DNA from: Candidatus Nanopelagicales bacterium
Lineage (GTDB): Bacteria > Actinomycetota > Actinomycetes > S36-B12 > UBA10799
Assembly: GCA_025455985.1 (NCBI GenBank)
Contig: JALOLM010000008.1
Span: 1-17,569, forward strand
Length of the DNA stretch: 17,569 nucleotides
Reading direction: 5' to 3'
Part shown: one piece after another, positions 1 to 7,760 of the stretch
Numbering within the stretch: position 1 is the first letter of the stretch
How the letters are laid out: every line of letters begins with the position of its first letter
The notes under the pieces: generated by a model
Seen by the model: only the letters and a program-made list of their open reading frames with translations
Database searches by the model: none
Told to the model about the DNA's origin: nothing
Translations under genes and position numbers: made by a program

Positions 1-213
1 GCCGCCGACGCGGGAACGGCCGCCGCGCTGGTGGCTCGCGCGCTGGAGTCCGACACGCTGCGCGACGAGCGGGGCTACTGGGTGCAGCGGCACTTCGGTG
101 ACGTGTCGCCGGGCGCGTCCACGCAGCGGTTCATCGACGCGACTCGTGACGTGAGCACCTACGGTGCCGCTGCGGTGGCGGAGGTCGAGCAGCGGCAGGC
201 CAGCGCCGATTGA
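1..213 (+). CDS. C-terminal fragment of an unidentified, possibly envelope-polymer transferase
   Basis: The reading frame is open from base 1 and ends in TGA, so only the last 70 residues are present and the true start lies upstream. The visible part is helical and charged, with a segment reading RHFGDVSPGASTQRF about 20 residues after a leucine/alanine-rich helix. This resembles the C-terminal end of GT-B type glycosyltransferases or of CDP-glycerol glycerophosphotransferase-like enzymes, where a similar GD-x-x-PGAS-x-x-RF pattern closes the domain. That assignment is from memory of the families and is weak. The gene converges on the GT2 gene with a 31-bp gap, and no clear terminator is visible between them. 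The company of glycosyltransferase, LCP and amidase genes fits a role in envelope polymer synthesis, but this is inference. Confidence 0.55.
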   Translation, partial: AADAGTAAALVARALESDTLRDERGYWVQRHFGDVSPGASTQRFIDATRDVSTYGAAAVAEVEQRQASAD

Positions 214-244
214 GGTGATGCGGGGTCGGCCACCGGCACCCGGG

Positions 245-1111
245 TCACACAACCGGGGGGCGGCCGTATCTGGCCATCTCCCAGACCGTCGACCACGCGA
301 TCGGCCGCCGGGGGCCGGGATCGGCCTGCCACCCTTCGCGGAACCCCGACCACCACGCGTGCCAGGCCGGGGCATCCTCTCGGGAACGGATGCGTTGCAC
401 GGCAGTCCAAGTGCCCACGTAGGGCAGGGCCATCGCCCACGGCAGGTTGCGCCGGGCCAACCAGACCCGGTTGCGGGCGTTGAGCCGGTAGTACTCCTCG
501 TGCCTGCGCGGGTCTATCACCGGGTGGTGCGCCACCAGGTCGCCGGCGTACCAGACGATGCGGTCGCAGTCCCACACACGCCAGGCCAACTCGATCCCCT
601 CGTGGGCGTAGAAGAAGGGATCGGGCCAACCGCCGGCGCACTCGAACACCTCGCGCGGGATCGCGACGGCACCTTCCCAGACACTGAACACCGCACTGCT
701 GTGCCGGGGGTCACCCTTGTGCATGCGGGGGATCCAGCGGGTGGGATCGGTGGTGGCCTCAGGGTCGGTGACCCGTGGCTGGATCAAGCCGAACCGGGGA
801 TTGGCATCGAACATGGCCGACATCCGGGCCAGCGTGTCCGTCTCGGGAAGCCACGCGTCGTCGTCCAAGAAGAAGATCATCGGCGCGGTGGTCGCGGCTA
901 CTCCCGCGTTGCGCCCCGCGGGGATGCCCACGTTCTCCGGCAGGCCCACACTGCGAACACCGGCCGGCAGGCCCGTCGGTTCCCAACCGTTACCCACCAC
1001 CACCACGTCACAGGTGACGCCCTGCTGGGCGAGAACGGATGCGATGGCGCGGTTCAGTTCGACGGGCCGCAGGCCTTGGGTGAGCAGCACCACCGCGTAG
1101 TCGGTGGACAT
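245..1111 (-). CDS. Family 2 glycosyltransferase (GT-A fold)
   Basis: Predicted 288-residue cytoplasmic glycosyltransferase that moves a sugar from a nucleotide donor to an envelope glycan; the sugar and acceptor cannot be told from sequence. The N-terminus (YAVVLLTQGLRPVELNRAI) is the nucleotide-binding strand and helix of GT-A enzymes. LPENVGIPAGRNAG at about 58-71 and FLDDDAW at 81-87 give the metal-binding Asp cluster (D83-D85). HEGIELAWR at 170-178 sits where GT2 enzymes carry the catalytic acidic residue before a WR pair. The C-terminal third is Trp/Arg rich without a clear membrane segment. I prefer the ATG at 1111 over a TTG one codon upstream: its A is shared with the TGA of the LCP gene (TGATG), indicating translational coupling. 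The closest mycobacterial positional counterpart is the wbbL rhamnosyltransferase, but rhamnosyl specificity is not shown here. Confidence 0.9.
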   Translation of the reverse strand: MSTDYAVVLLTQGLRPVELNRAIASVLAQQGVTCDVVVVGNGWEPTGLPAGVRSVGLPENVGIPAGRNAGVAATTAPMIFFLDDDAWLPETDTLARMSAMFDANPRFGLIQPRVTDPEATTDPTRWIPRMHKGDPRHSSAVFSVWEGAVAIPREVFECAGGWPDPFFYAHEGIELAWRVWDCDRIVWYAGDLVAHHPVIDPRRHEEYYRLNARNRVWLARRNLPWAMALPYVGTWTAVQRIRSREDAPAWHAWWSGFREGWQADPGPRRPIAWSTVWEMARYGRPPVV

Positions 1112-2520
1112 CAACTCACGCAGATGGACGAATCAGCGGTCTTGGGTGCCGAGGTGTCGAGCGGGTCCTTCTTCTGCTTCTTGGTGATGACCGGCGTGAC
1201 GCCTGTGTAGTCGGTGCCGACCTTCAGCACGATCGTCGATCCGCCCGAGGCCTTGACCTTGGTCTGGGTGGCGCCAGTGGCGTAAGCCAACGTTCGGGCC
1301 GCCTCCGCCTGGTCGGGTGCGTAGGTCAGCGTCGTGGTCGCGGTGTCGGTGTCGCTGCCGCGGGTTCCCACGATGTTGTAGCCCTGCGCCTGCAACTCCT
1401 CGGCCACCTTCAACCCGAAGTTCGGCTGGGGCGTGCCGTTGACGACGACGACATCGATCGACTCCGGCGGCACGGTCAGGGGGTCCTGGCCGGGTGGAAC
1501 GGTCGGCGGCTCGGGCCACGGCCGGTCATTGATGATCGCCTTGAAGAGCTTGTCGGCCTTGGGCTGTTCCCACGAGACCGTGGACATGTCGGAGTTGTAC
1601 ACGAACGGCACGGTCACGAAGGTCACGTCGGAGGGCCGGATGTCCACCATGGACTCGGCGATCTGCTGGATCGACTTCAGGCTCGACAACCCCTGGTCGG
1701 TGGTCAAGGACTTCGTGCCGGCGTCGAGCAGGTTGAACAGTTTGATCGGATTCGTCAGGACACCAGCACTGGTCACCTTGCGGATCATCGACGATACGAA
1801 GTCCTGTTGCCGCTGGATCCGCTGGATGTCGCTGCCATCGCCGAGCGTCTCGCGGGCCCGCACGAATGCCAACGCGTCCTCGCCGCTGATCGTCTGCTTG
1901 CCGGCCGGCAGGTTGAGACGGGCGTGGTAGTCGTTCACGGGTTCCTTCAGACAGACCTCGACGCCACCAACGGCATCGACCATCTTCTTGAACCCGTTGA
2001 AGTCCACGACCACGAAATGGTCGACGTAGATACCGGTGAGCTGCTCGACGGCTTTGACCGTGCAGCCCGGTCCGCCGATGTCGAACGCCTCGTTGAACCG
2101 GCCGGTGTAACCGCCCTGCGGCACGCCTTGGCTGTTCTTGCAGGTCGGCAGAGTGACCAGGGAGTCCCGGGGGATGCTCATTCCCAGCGCCCGGGTGCGG
2201 TCACCGGAGATGTGGAACAGCAAGGTGGTGTCGCTGCGCTGGCCCTCGATGCCGGCGTTGACCGAGTTGCCGTACTTCTTGTTGTTCCCCTTGCCCGTCC
2301 GGCTGTCCGAACCCATCACCAGGACGTTGATCGGTTCGGTGGGGGAGGCCTCTTTGACCGGCCGTGTACCGAGTTGGTCGGTGGTGTCGAGGGTGTTGAT
2401 GTTGCTGTCCAGGCGGTTGTACAGAACGGCTCCGGCGGCAGCCGCGCCCGTGGCTACGAGGACCAGGGACGAGGCGATTCCGGCGAGCACGCGCGGCCAA
2501 CGACGCCGTCGAGCAGCCAT
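1111..2520 (-). CDS. LytR-CpsA-Psr (LCP) family glycopolymer ligase with LytR_C domain
   Basis: Predicted 469-residue membrane-anchored phosphotransferase that links glycopolymers from a lipid carrier to peptidoglycan outside the membrane. A basic N-terminus (MAARRRRWPR) precedes one transmembrane helix at about 11-33. The LCP domain spans about 63-250 with the expected pyrophosphate-binding residues: GSDSR at 70-74, RSDT at 95-98, IPRD at 116-119, FVRAR at 219-223 and DIQRIQRQQ at 231-239. A LytR_C domain (SIDVVVVNGTP and following) covers about 354-440. The ATG at 2520 is chosen because GGAGG lies just upstream and the membrane anchor starts there; the frame stays open to 3096, but that extension overlaps the divergent amidase gene. 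It heads a two-gene unit with GT2. Known relatives include mycobacterial and corynebacterial arabinogalactan-peptidoglycan ligases. The polymer attached here is unknown. Confidence 0.95.
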   Translation of the reverse strand: MAARRRRWPRVLAGIASSLVLVATGAAAAGAVLYNRLDSNINTLDTTDQLGTRPVKEASPTEPINVLVMGSDSRTGKGNNKKYGNSVNAGIEGQRSDTTLLFHISGDRTRALGMSIPRDSLVTLPTCKNSQGVPQGGYTGRFNEAFDIGGPGCTVKAVEQLTGIYVDHFVVVDFNGFKKMVDAVGGVEVCLKEPVNDYHARLNLPAGKQTISGEDALAFVRARETLGDGSDIQRIQRQQDFVSSMIRKVTSAGVLTNPIKLFNLLDAGTKSLTTDQGLSSLKSIQQIAESMVDIRPSDVTFVTVPFVYNSDMSTVSWEQPKADKLFKAIINDRPWPEPPTVPPGQDPLTVPPESIDVVVVNGTPQPNFGLKVAEELQAQGYNIVGTRGSDTDTATTTLTYAPDQAEAARTLAYATGATQTKVKASGGSTIVLKVGTDYTGVTPVITKKQKKDPLDTSAPKTADSSICVS

Positions 2521-2543
2521 TGTCCTCCGATCCGTAGAGTTCC

Positions 2544-2549
2544 AGGGTA
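2544..2549 (-). promoter_or_regulatory. Possible -10 box for the LCP-GT2 unit
   Basis: On the minus strand the hexamer TACCCT fits the actinobacterial TANNNT pattern, 23 nt before the LCP ATG. A transcript starting about 7 nt downstream would have a short leader containing the GGAGG ribosome site. No recognisable -35 box is seen, so the call is weak. Confidence 0.3.
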
Positions 2550-2729
2550 CAGGTGGTCCTTGTGCTCGAGGCCGACCTGTGATCAAAGGCTCACTTCGCG
2601 TGTCAGCCGAACCCGGGTCCGCGCTTCGCGTCCGATATGTGGACGCTTTTGCAACGATAGGGCGACGGTGATCGATCGGTGGGCGCGTCGCATCGACCCT
2701 GGTGAGCGGCAATGTTCCACTGGCACGTC

Positions 2730-2736
2730 GGAGAGG
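2730..2736 (+). promoter_or_regulatory. Ribosome binding site deciding the amidase start
   Basis: GGAGAGG lies 10 nt before the GTG at 2747. No comparable site precedes the longer in-frame GTG at 2702, whose extra 15 residues would put an arginine/aspartate-rich stretch ahead of the signal sequence. This supports 2747 as the start. Confidence 0.55.
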
Positions 2737-2746
2737 TGGTGATGAC

Positions 2747-5700
2747 GTGCGTCGGCGGTTGAGTCTGGTGCTGACGGCTGTGCTCGCTGTGAGCATGCTG
2801 CTGCCAGTGGTCGAGTTGCCGGGATCGTCGCCGAAGCCGGTCCCCACCCGGGTGCAGACCCTGGCGCTGGAGGGCATCGCGATGGGTGGTGGCCGGGGGA
2901 TGTCCGGCGTCGAACAACCGACGGCGTCGCGCAGCTCGGTGGTCGAGACCGAGCCCTTCGGATTGGTGGGGCTGTCGTGGGACGCGGCGCCACCGCTGGG
3001 ATCCCTGGTGAAGGTGCGGGTTCGTGAGGCCGACGGCTGGACGCCGTGGCTGGAGATCCCGTTCCACGACGACCACGGTCCCGACCCCGCCTCCACCGAG
3101 GGTAAGCAGGGCCGCTCGGGAACCGACCCGATGCTGACCGGGACCTCCGATGCGGTCCAGGTGTGGGTGCAGACCCCCGACGGTCAGGCCCCGCCCAACG
3201 CCGAAGTACACCTCGTGGACACCGACGACGTGGGCATCCAGCAGACCTCGCTGGCGCAGGCCTCCGCCGCCCCCGGAATGCCACCGATCATCACCCGCGC
3301 CCAGTGGGGCGCCGACGAGAGCATGCGCAACCGCGACCCCATCTATTCGGACGTGGTGAAGGTCGGATTTGTGCACCACACGGTGTCCAGCAGCACGTAC
3401 TCAGCGGATCAGGCGGCCGCCCAGGTCCGCAACCTGTACGCCTGGTACACCGAGGGCCTGAAGTACTCCGACATGGCCTACAACTTCCTCGTCGACCGCT
3501 TCGGGCGCCTGTACGAGGGCCGCTACGGAGGCATGAACCGCCCGGTCGTGGGTGGCCACACGGCGGGACTCAACAACGACTCCTTCGCGGTCTCGGCGAT
3601 GGGCAACTTCGAGGAGTACAACCCCTCCGACGAGAAGATGGACGCGATCAAGGAGTCGATCGCGCAGTTGATGGCTTGGAAACTCGGCCTGAGTAAGCGT
3701 GACCCCGGCGGCAAGGACACCTTGCTCAGCAACGGGTCGTTGGGAAGTGGTTACTGGGAGGCGGGGGAGACCGCGACTCTGAACCGGGTATCAGGGCACC
3801 GTGATGCCGGGAACACCGCATGTCCGGGCAAGTTCTTGTACGCGCAGGTGGGGGCGATCAGGTCGCGTGCCGCTGCGATCTACCGCAACGGCGGCACGCC
3901 CGCCCCGGAGATTCCGGACCTGATCACCCCAGACCCGCTCAGCGACGAGTTCCACTTCCGCGGGTCGGGCTCTGGGGACGGTGTGGGCGTACCGCGCGCG
4001 GGTGTCCTGGGGCAGGCACGCGACGGCCGCAAAGCCTCGGCGATCCTGAAGCACTACCTGACCGGGGTGGAGGTCGCCCCGGTGGAGGACACCCGGACGC
4101 TGTGGGTGGACTTGGCCCGCCGCGGGCAGCTGGCCGTCGGCACGCAGGCTCTGGCCAGGCAGGGCGGCGCGTTCAAGGTCTCGGCCGGCAAGTCAGGACT
4201 GGTAGGAGCCAAGGGCACGCGAGTCCGACTGCGGGCGCAGGGCGATCAGGTGGTCGTCGAGCGCAAGGCAGGCAAGAAGTGGCGTCAGCAATTCTCCGCC
4301 ACTCGGGTCTCCGTGCGCTGGGAAGGAACCCGGTCGGCCGGGAAGCTGGGCGGCGCGGCAACCGCACTGCGGATCGGTGATGATCTGCTCCGGGCGGGGA
4401 CCGTGCGGGTCGGGGTGCGCGACGGGGTCCTGCAGGCAGTGGCTCTGCTGCGCGTGCACGACGAGTACCTGCCGTATCTGCAAGATTCCGTGTCGTCGTG
4501 GCCTGAGCAGGCGCAGCGGACCATGGCCGTCATCGCCCGGTCCAAGGCGCTGGCCGCACTCTGGGATCCGGAGTGCGGCTGCCACCTCGACGACGCTGGC
4601 TTCGCCGGTCAGAAGGCCACTGCAGTTAAAGGGCACGACGCCTGGCGCAAGGCCGTGAACTCCACGGCCACCTCGTCGACCAAGGGCCTGGTGGTGGCGC
4701 AGGGGGGCGTCGCGCTGGATGTCCCGGTGTTCGAGGCCAGCGGCGGCGCGACCCTGAACGCGTCCGATGTGTGGGGTCAGGACCTCACCTGGGCGCGCAG
4801 CGTCGATGACCCCTGGAGCCTGCGCAAGCGCAACACCGCCTATGCCTCTTGGCAGATGCAGACCCGGCCGCAAGCCGACGTCGCGGCCCTGTTCGGGCTG
4901 CCGGACGTGGTGCAGCTCGACCTGCGCGCCCGGTTGACCGGCGGTGCGGTGGCGACCGCGGTGGCCACCAGTTCCGGCGGCCAGACGTCGTCGATCTCCG
5001 GGGAGCGGTTGCGCACGGGGCTGCAGCTGCCTTCGGCCTACATCGCCCGCGGCGCCACCGAGGAGCCCACGACGGCTACGGCCCTGGCTACGGCTCTGTC
5101 CACCGGGCGCAAAGGCACGCCGGTCGTGGTGGCGGCCAGCGACACCTCCGTCGTCGCCCTGGCGGCGGCATTTGCCGGTGCCCAAGGCCGGCCGCTGCAC
5201 GTCGTCGGCGGGGGTGGGCCCACAGATGCTGCTCGTAAGGCTCTGAAACCGGCCAAGACCCTGACGGCTGTGGGCGACTTCAGCCGTGCCTCTCTCAGGG
5301 CCCTGTCCCGGCTGGCCAAGGTGCGCCGGGTGAGTGCCGACTCCGTGGTCGCCCTGTCGCTGGAGCTGGCCCGGGCGGGGCAGCAGTCCGAGCGCCGGAC
5401 GGTATTCGTCGCGGCGTCGAACAACGCCGCGGCAATGGCCTCGGCAGCGATGGGTGCCGTGCGTGCGCGGGGGTATCTGCTCGCGGTGCGCGAGACGCCC
5501 TCGGACGCAGCCGTCGCGTGGGTGAAGACCCACGGCACCCGCTCGGTGCTGGTGGCTGGTCGCAAGGAGATCTCCAACCGCGCGGCAGCGGCGCTTCGGC
5601 GGCCGGTGCGGCTGGGAGCGCAGGACGCCGTGTTGCGCTCGGCCAGGATCGCCGGCCTCGGGTCCCGCCGTGGCGAGGCGATCCTGGTGGATCAGCGTCG

Positions 5701-5869
5701 GGTGATGGCCGCCGCTGCGGCGGCTTTCACCGGGCGTGCGGTGTTGCTGCTGACCGGTGGATCAGGTAACCGGGCCGGCCTGCGCTTCTTGCAGAGCAGC
5801 CCAGAGATCGCCGATCTGCGATCGGTCGGAATCGCGACCGGAGTACTGGCTGCCGCTCGGCGAGCCTGA
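2747..5869 (+). CDS. Secreted N-acetylmuramoyl-L-alanine amidase with degenerate SpoIID/LytB-like and CWB2-like modules
   Basis: Predicted 1040-residue exported protein. A basic, hydrophobic signal or anchor sequence (MRRRLSLVLTAVLAVSMLLP) opens it, followed by a beta-rich region to about 185. The amidase_2/PGRP-type domain covers about 187-385: FVHHTVSS holds the first zinc histidine (H210 or H211), YNFLVDRFGRLYEGR is the family core, and SGHRDAGNTACPG supplies H351 and C359. This enzyme class cuts the lactyl-peptide bond of peptidoglycan. Residues about 400-720 align by eye with actinobacterial SpoIID/LytB: GDGVGVPRAG and AILKHYLTGVEV near the start, then DEYLPYL at 572-578, AVIARSKAL, CGC at 610-612, EASGGATLNA from 663 and RSVDDPWS. 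The family GHG is GDG (410-412), and the SEMP glutamate has no equivalent. Residues about 775-1038 look like three diverged CWB2 wall-binding repeats. Start GTG 2747 is chosen on the ribosome site and signal sequence; GTG 2702 is possible. Confidence 0.88.
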   Translation: MRRRLSLVLTAVLAVSMLLPVVELPGSSPKPVPTRVQTLALEGIAMGGGRGMSGVEQPTASRSSVVETEPFGLVGLSWDAAPPLGSLVKVRVREADGWTPWLEIPFHDDHGPDPASTEGKQGRSGTDPMLTGTSDAVQVWVQTPDGQAPPNAEVHLVDTDDVGIQQTSLAQASAAPGMPPIITRAQWGADESMRNRDPIYSDVVKVGFVHHTVSSSTYSADQAAAQVRNLYAWYTEGLKYSDMAYNFLVDRFGRLYEGRYGGMNRPVVGGHTAGLNNDSFAVSAMGNFEEYNPSDEKMDAIKESIAQLMAWKLGLSKRDPGGKDTLLSNGSLGSGYWEAGETATLNRVSGHRDAGNTACPGKFLYAQVGAIRSRAAAIYRNGGTPAPEIPDLITPDPLSDEFHFRGSGSGDGVGVPRAGVLGQARDGRKASAILKHYLTGVEVAPVEDTRTLWVDLARRGQLAVGTQALARQGGAFKVSAGKSGLVGAKGTRVRLRAQGDQVVVERKAGKKWRQQFSATRVSVRWEGTRSAGKLGGAATALRIGDDLLRAGTVRVGVRDGVLQAVALLRVHDEYLPYLQDSVSSWPEQAQRTMAVIARSKALAALWDPECGCHLDDAGFAGQKATAVKGHDAWRKAVNSTATSSTKGLVVAQGGVALDVPVFEASGGATLNASDVWGQDLTWARSVDDPWSLRKRNTAYASWQMQTRPQADVAALFGLPDVVQLDLRARLTGGAVATAVATSSGGQTSSISGERLRTGLQLPSAYIARGATEEPTTATALATALSTGRKGTPVVVAASDTSVVALAAAFAGAQGRPLHVVGGGGPTDAARKALKPAKTLTAVGDFSRASLRALSRLAKVRRVSADSVVALSLELARAGQQSERRTVFVAASNNAAAMASAAMGAVRARGYLLAVRETPSDAAVAWVKTHGTRSVLVAGRKEISNRAAAALRRPVRLGAQDAVLRSARIAGLGSRRGEAILVDQRRVMAAAAAAFTGRAVLLLTGGSGNRAGLRFLQSSPEIADLRSVGIATGVLAAARRA

Positions 5870-5955
5870 AGCCCAGGAGGTCACCCCTGGCTTGCCACGC
5901 ACCCCGCCGGTAACGCGTGTGGGCCTCGATCACTCTGCAGATCCGGACACTCGAG

Positions 5956-5973
5956 CTCGTCAGCAGCGACGAG
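5956..5973. terminator. Weak hairpin between convergent genes
   Basis: A perfect 6-bp stem (CTCGTC paired with GACGAG) with a 6-nt loop lies in the 116-bp gap between the amidase stop and the TIGR03089 gene stop. No T-run follows on either strand. It may help end transcription from both sides, but nothing else marks it. The rest of the gap shows no gene. Confidence 0.2.
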
Positions 5974-5985
5974 AACGCCCAGGCT

Positions 5986-6627
5986 TCACTGCGCTGTCGC
6001 GGTGGGGTGCTCCTGACCTGGTGAGTCCGCGTAGATGACAGCGGCATCCACGGCCAGCGCGGCAGCGATGGTTGCCAGCGTGCCCGTGAGGCCGTTCGCG
6101 GGCGGTCCGGTGAGCAGCCTCCCGCCGGGAGCCAGACCCACCTCTCCGGCGTATTCGGTGGCCAGGTGCAGCAACTCGTCCGCCTGCGGACCACCCGCGA
6201 TCCCGCCCGGTGGAACTGGAGGCAGGACCAGTTGGTCGGGCATCCCGCGCACATCGGCCGGGAAAGTCCATTCGCTGGCAGAACCCGCAGGTGCCGTGGC
6301 CATGCCGAACGGGTCGAGCACCACCAGCATGTCGGCGTCGTCGGCAGTGGATACCTTGAACGCCGAGTTCTGGTCGCTCAGGTGCGCTCCGGCCTCCCAC
6401 ACCGCCACCATCCACACCGCCGTCATCCAGTGGAGCTGAAGATCCACTGTCACGTGGTCGCCAGGAGACACGTCGGCCTCGAGGCGCAGGAAGTTCACGG
6501 TCTTGGTCACCCAGTTGTCGAACGTGGCCAAGGACAACTCGACGCGACCTTGCGTGCAGTCGGTGATCAGCGGCGACGAGGGGTGGCTGCGCAGTGCCGC
6601 GAGGCGCGCTTCTCGCAGGGAGGACAC
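5986..6627 (-). CDS. TIGR03089-family protein (stand-alone half adenylate-forming domain)
   Basis: Predicted 213-residue cytoplasmic protein of unknown function. It resembles the N-terminal part of acyl-CoA synthetases and other AMP-binding enzymes: the segment from about residue 29 (VELSLATFDNWVTKTVNFL) through SPGDHVTVDLQLHWMTAVWM to VWEAGAHLSD matches the Asn-x-Leu, GD-x-V and W-A-G-A core of that fold. The Thr/Gly-rich ATP loop (SGTTGxPK) and the C-terminal catalytic lid are absent, so it is unlikely to be an active ligase. Its length is close to the actinobacterial family (Rv3268 in M. tuberculosis, by memory), so it is not a recent truncation. Start GTG 6627 has no Shine-Dalgarno sequence but follows TAACAT by exactly 6 nt, suggesting a leaderless mRNA. 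It diverges from the guanylyltransferase gene. Confidence 0.85.
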   Translation of the reverse strand: MSSLREARLAALRSHPSSPLITDCTQGRVELSLATFDNWVTKTVNFLRLEADVSPGDHVTVDLQLHWMTAVWMVAVWEAGAHLSDQNSAFKVSTADDADMLVVLDPFGMATAPAGSASEWTFPADVRGMPDQLVLPPVPPGGIAGGPQADELLHLATEYAGEVGLAPGGRLLTGPPANGLTGTLATIAAALAVDAAVIYADSPGQEHPTATAQ

Positions 6628-6633
6628 GCAACG

Positions 6634-6639
6634 ATGTTA
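6634..6639 (-). promoter_or_regulatory. -10 box of a likely leaderless promoter (TIGR03089 gene)
   Basis: TAACAT on the minus strand is followed by 6 nt and then the GTG start at 6627, placing the expected transcription start on the start codon. There is no -35 box at normal spacing. Confidence 0.5.
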
Positions 6640-6660
6640 GGCCGCGTCAAGGGCCGCGTC
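6640..6660 (+). repeat. Two 9-bp direct repeats in a divergent promoter spacer
   Basis: GGCCGCGTC occurs at 6640-6648 and again at 6652-6660, 12 bp apart, between the two proposed -10 boxes of the divergent genes. It could be an operator or a chance GC-rich repeat. Confidence 0.35.
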
Positions 6661-6665
6661 CCTGG

Positions 6666-6671
6666 CAGACT
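6666..6671 (+). promoter_or_regulatory. Possible -10 box of a leaderless promoter (guanylyltransferase gene)
   Basis: CAGACT keeps the A at position 2 and T at position 6 of the TANNNT pattern. It is followed by exactly 6 nt and then GTG at 6678. The first base deviates from consensus and no -35 box is visible. Confidence 0.4.
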
Positions 6672-6677
6672 GTGGCG

Positions 6678-7751
6678 GTGCTCGAGTCGATTCTGCTTGT
6701 GGGCGGCAAAGGAACCCGGCTGCGGCCTTTGACGATCAACACCCCCAAACCGATGCTGCCGGTCGCCGGGGTGCCCTTCACCGAGCACCAGATCGCCATC
6801 GCTCGTGCCGCGGGTGTCACGCGGGTGGTGCTGGGCACCTCGTACCGGGCCGAAGTATTCAGTGACTACTTCGGCGACGGGTCGGCATTTGGGGTGGCGC
6901 TGGACTACCGCGTGGAGGATGAACCTCTAGGTACCGGAGGTGCGATCCGCAACGCGGCCGCTGCGCTGACCTGCGGCCCCGACGATCCGGTCGTGGTGTT
7001 CAACGGAGACATCCTGACGGGTCTGGACATTCCGGCCATGGTCCGGGCGTGGGTCGAAGCCGACGCCGATGTGGCGCTGTACCTGACGCGGGTGGACGAC
7101 CCTCGGGCATTCGGTCTGGTGCCGACGGTCGGCGACCGCGTCACCGCGTTCCTGGAGAAACCGCAAACCCCCGAGGAGATCGTCACCGACCAGATCAATG
7201 CCGGCTGCTACATCTTCCGCCGCAGTGTGATCGACGAGATTCCCACCGGCCGCCCGGTCAGCGTCGAGCGTGAGACGTTCCCCGGTTTACTCGAGGCGGG
7301 TCGCACGGTGCTCGGATGGGTCGATCCCGGCTATTGGCTGGATCTCGGCACACCTCTGGCATTCGCCCAGGGCAGCGCCGACATCGTCACCGGCGTGGTC
7401 GGGTCGCCGGCGCTGCCAGGTGCTCCCGGACCGGCACTGGTCGGTGACGGAGCCCAGGTCCGCGGTGAATGCACCGCGGGAACGTCGGTGGGCGCCGGCG
7501 CTGTCGTGGGGGAGCGGTCCCAGGTCCGTAGTTCGGTGTTGTTCGATCGCGCCCGGATCGGCAGCGACGTGGTCGTGGAGAACAGCATCATCGGCGCCGG
7601 TTCCTCCATCGGGGACGGATGTGTCCTGCGGGGTGTCGTGGTGGGGGACGGGGCCAGGATCGGCGCGGGCAACGAACTGCTGGACGGCGTGCGGGTGTGG
7701 CCGGACATGGTTCTGGACGACTGCTCCGTGCGCTTCAGCTCCGATCAATGA
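6678..7751 (+). CDS. manB: Mannose-1-phosphate guanylyltransferase (GDP-mannose pyrophosphorylase)
   Basis: Predicted 357-residue cytoplasmic enzyme that makes GDP-mannose from mannose-1-phosphate and GTP. The N-terminal Rossmann-like nucleotidyltransferase domain (about 1-235) has the signature GGKGTRLRPLT at 9-19 with TPKPMLP at 22-28, PLGTGGAIRNA at 83-93 and FNGDIL at 108-113, whose D111 is a metal ligand. A left-handed beta-helix follows at about 265-350, with repeated hydrophobic-Gly hexapeptides such as SIIGAGSSIGDG. It closely matches what I recall of M. tuberculosis Rv3264c, named manB there although it is a guanylyltransferase; manC is the enteric name. GTG 6678 fits the leaderless pattern; GTG 6672 would add two residues. 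Neither has a good ribosome site. With the phosphomannomutase and ManA downstream it completes the GDP-mannose pathway. It converges on fbiB with a 9-bp gap. Confidence 0.93.
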   Translation: MLESILLVGGKGTRLRPLTINTPKPMLPVAGVPFTEHQIAIARAAGVTRVVLGTSYRAEVFSDYFGDGSAFGVALDYRVEDEPLGTGGAIRNAAAALTCGPDDPVVVFNGDILTGLDIPAMVRAWVEADADVALYLTRVDDPRAFGLVPTVGDRVTAFLEKPQTPEEIVTDQINAGCYIFRRSVIDEIPTGRPVSVERETFPGLLEAGRTVLGWVDPGYWLDLGTPLAFAQGSADIVTGVVGSPALPGAPGPALVGDGAQVRGECTAGTSVGAGAVVGERSQVRSSVLFDRARIGSDVVVENSIIGAGSSIGDGCVLRGVVVGDGARIGAGNELLDGVRVWPDMVLDDCSVRFSSDQ

Positions 7752-7760
7752 CAGTCACGT

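Noticed and set aside
2521..3096. In-frame N-terminal extension of the LCP gene (192 extra residues)
   Set aside because: It lies antisense to the amidase gene, has no ribosome site, and would put about 190 residues ahead of the basic stretch and membrane anchor that normally begin LCP proteins.
4193..5533. 446-residue open frame antisense to the amidase gene
   Set aside because: Its translation is rich in Arg, Gly, His and Pro with no domain, as expected of a GC-rich shadow frame; the sense strand encodes clear motifs.
6645..6650. TTGACG on the minus strand as a -35 box for the TIGR03089 gene
   Set aside because: It is only 5 bp from the TAACAT -10 box, far too close for a normal promoter.
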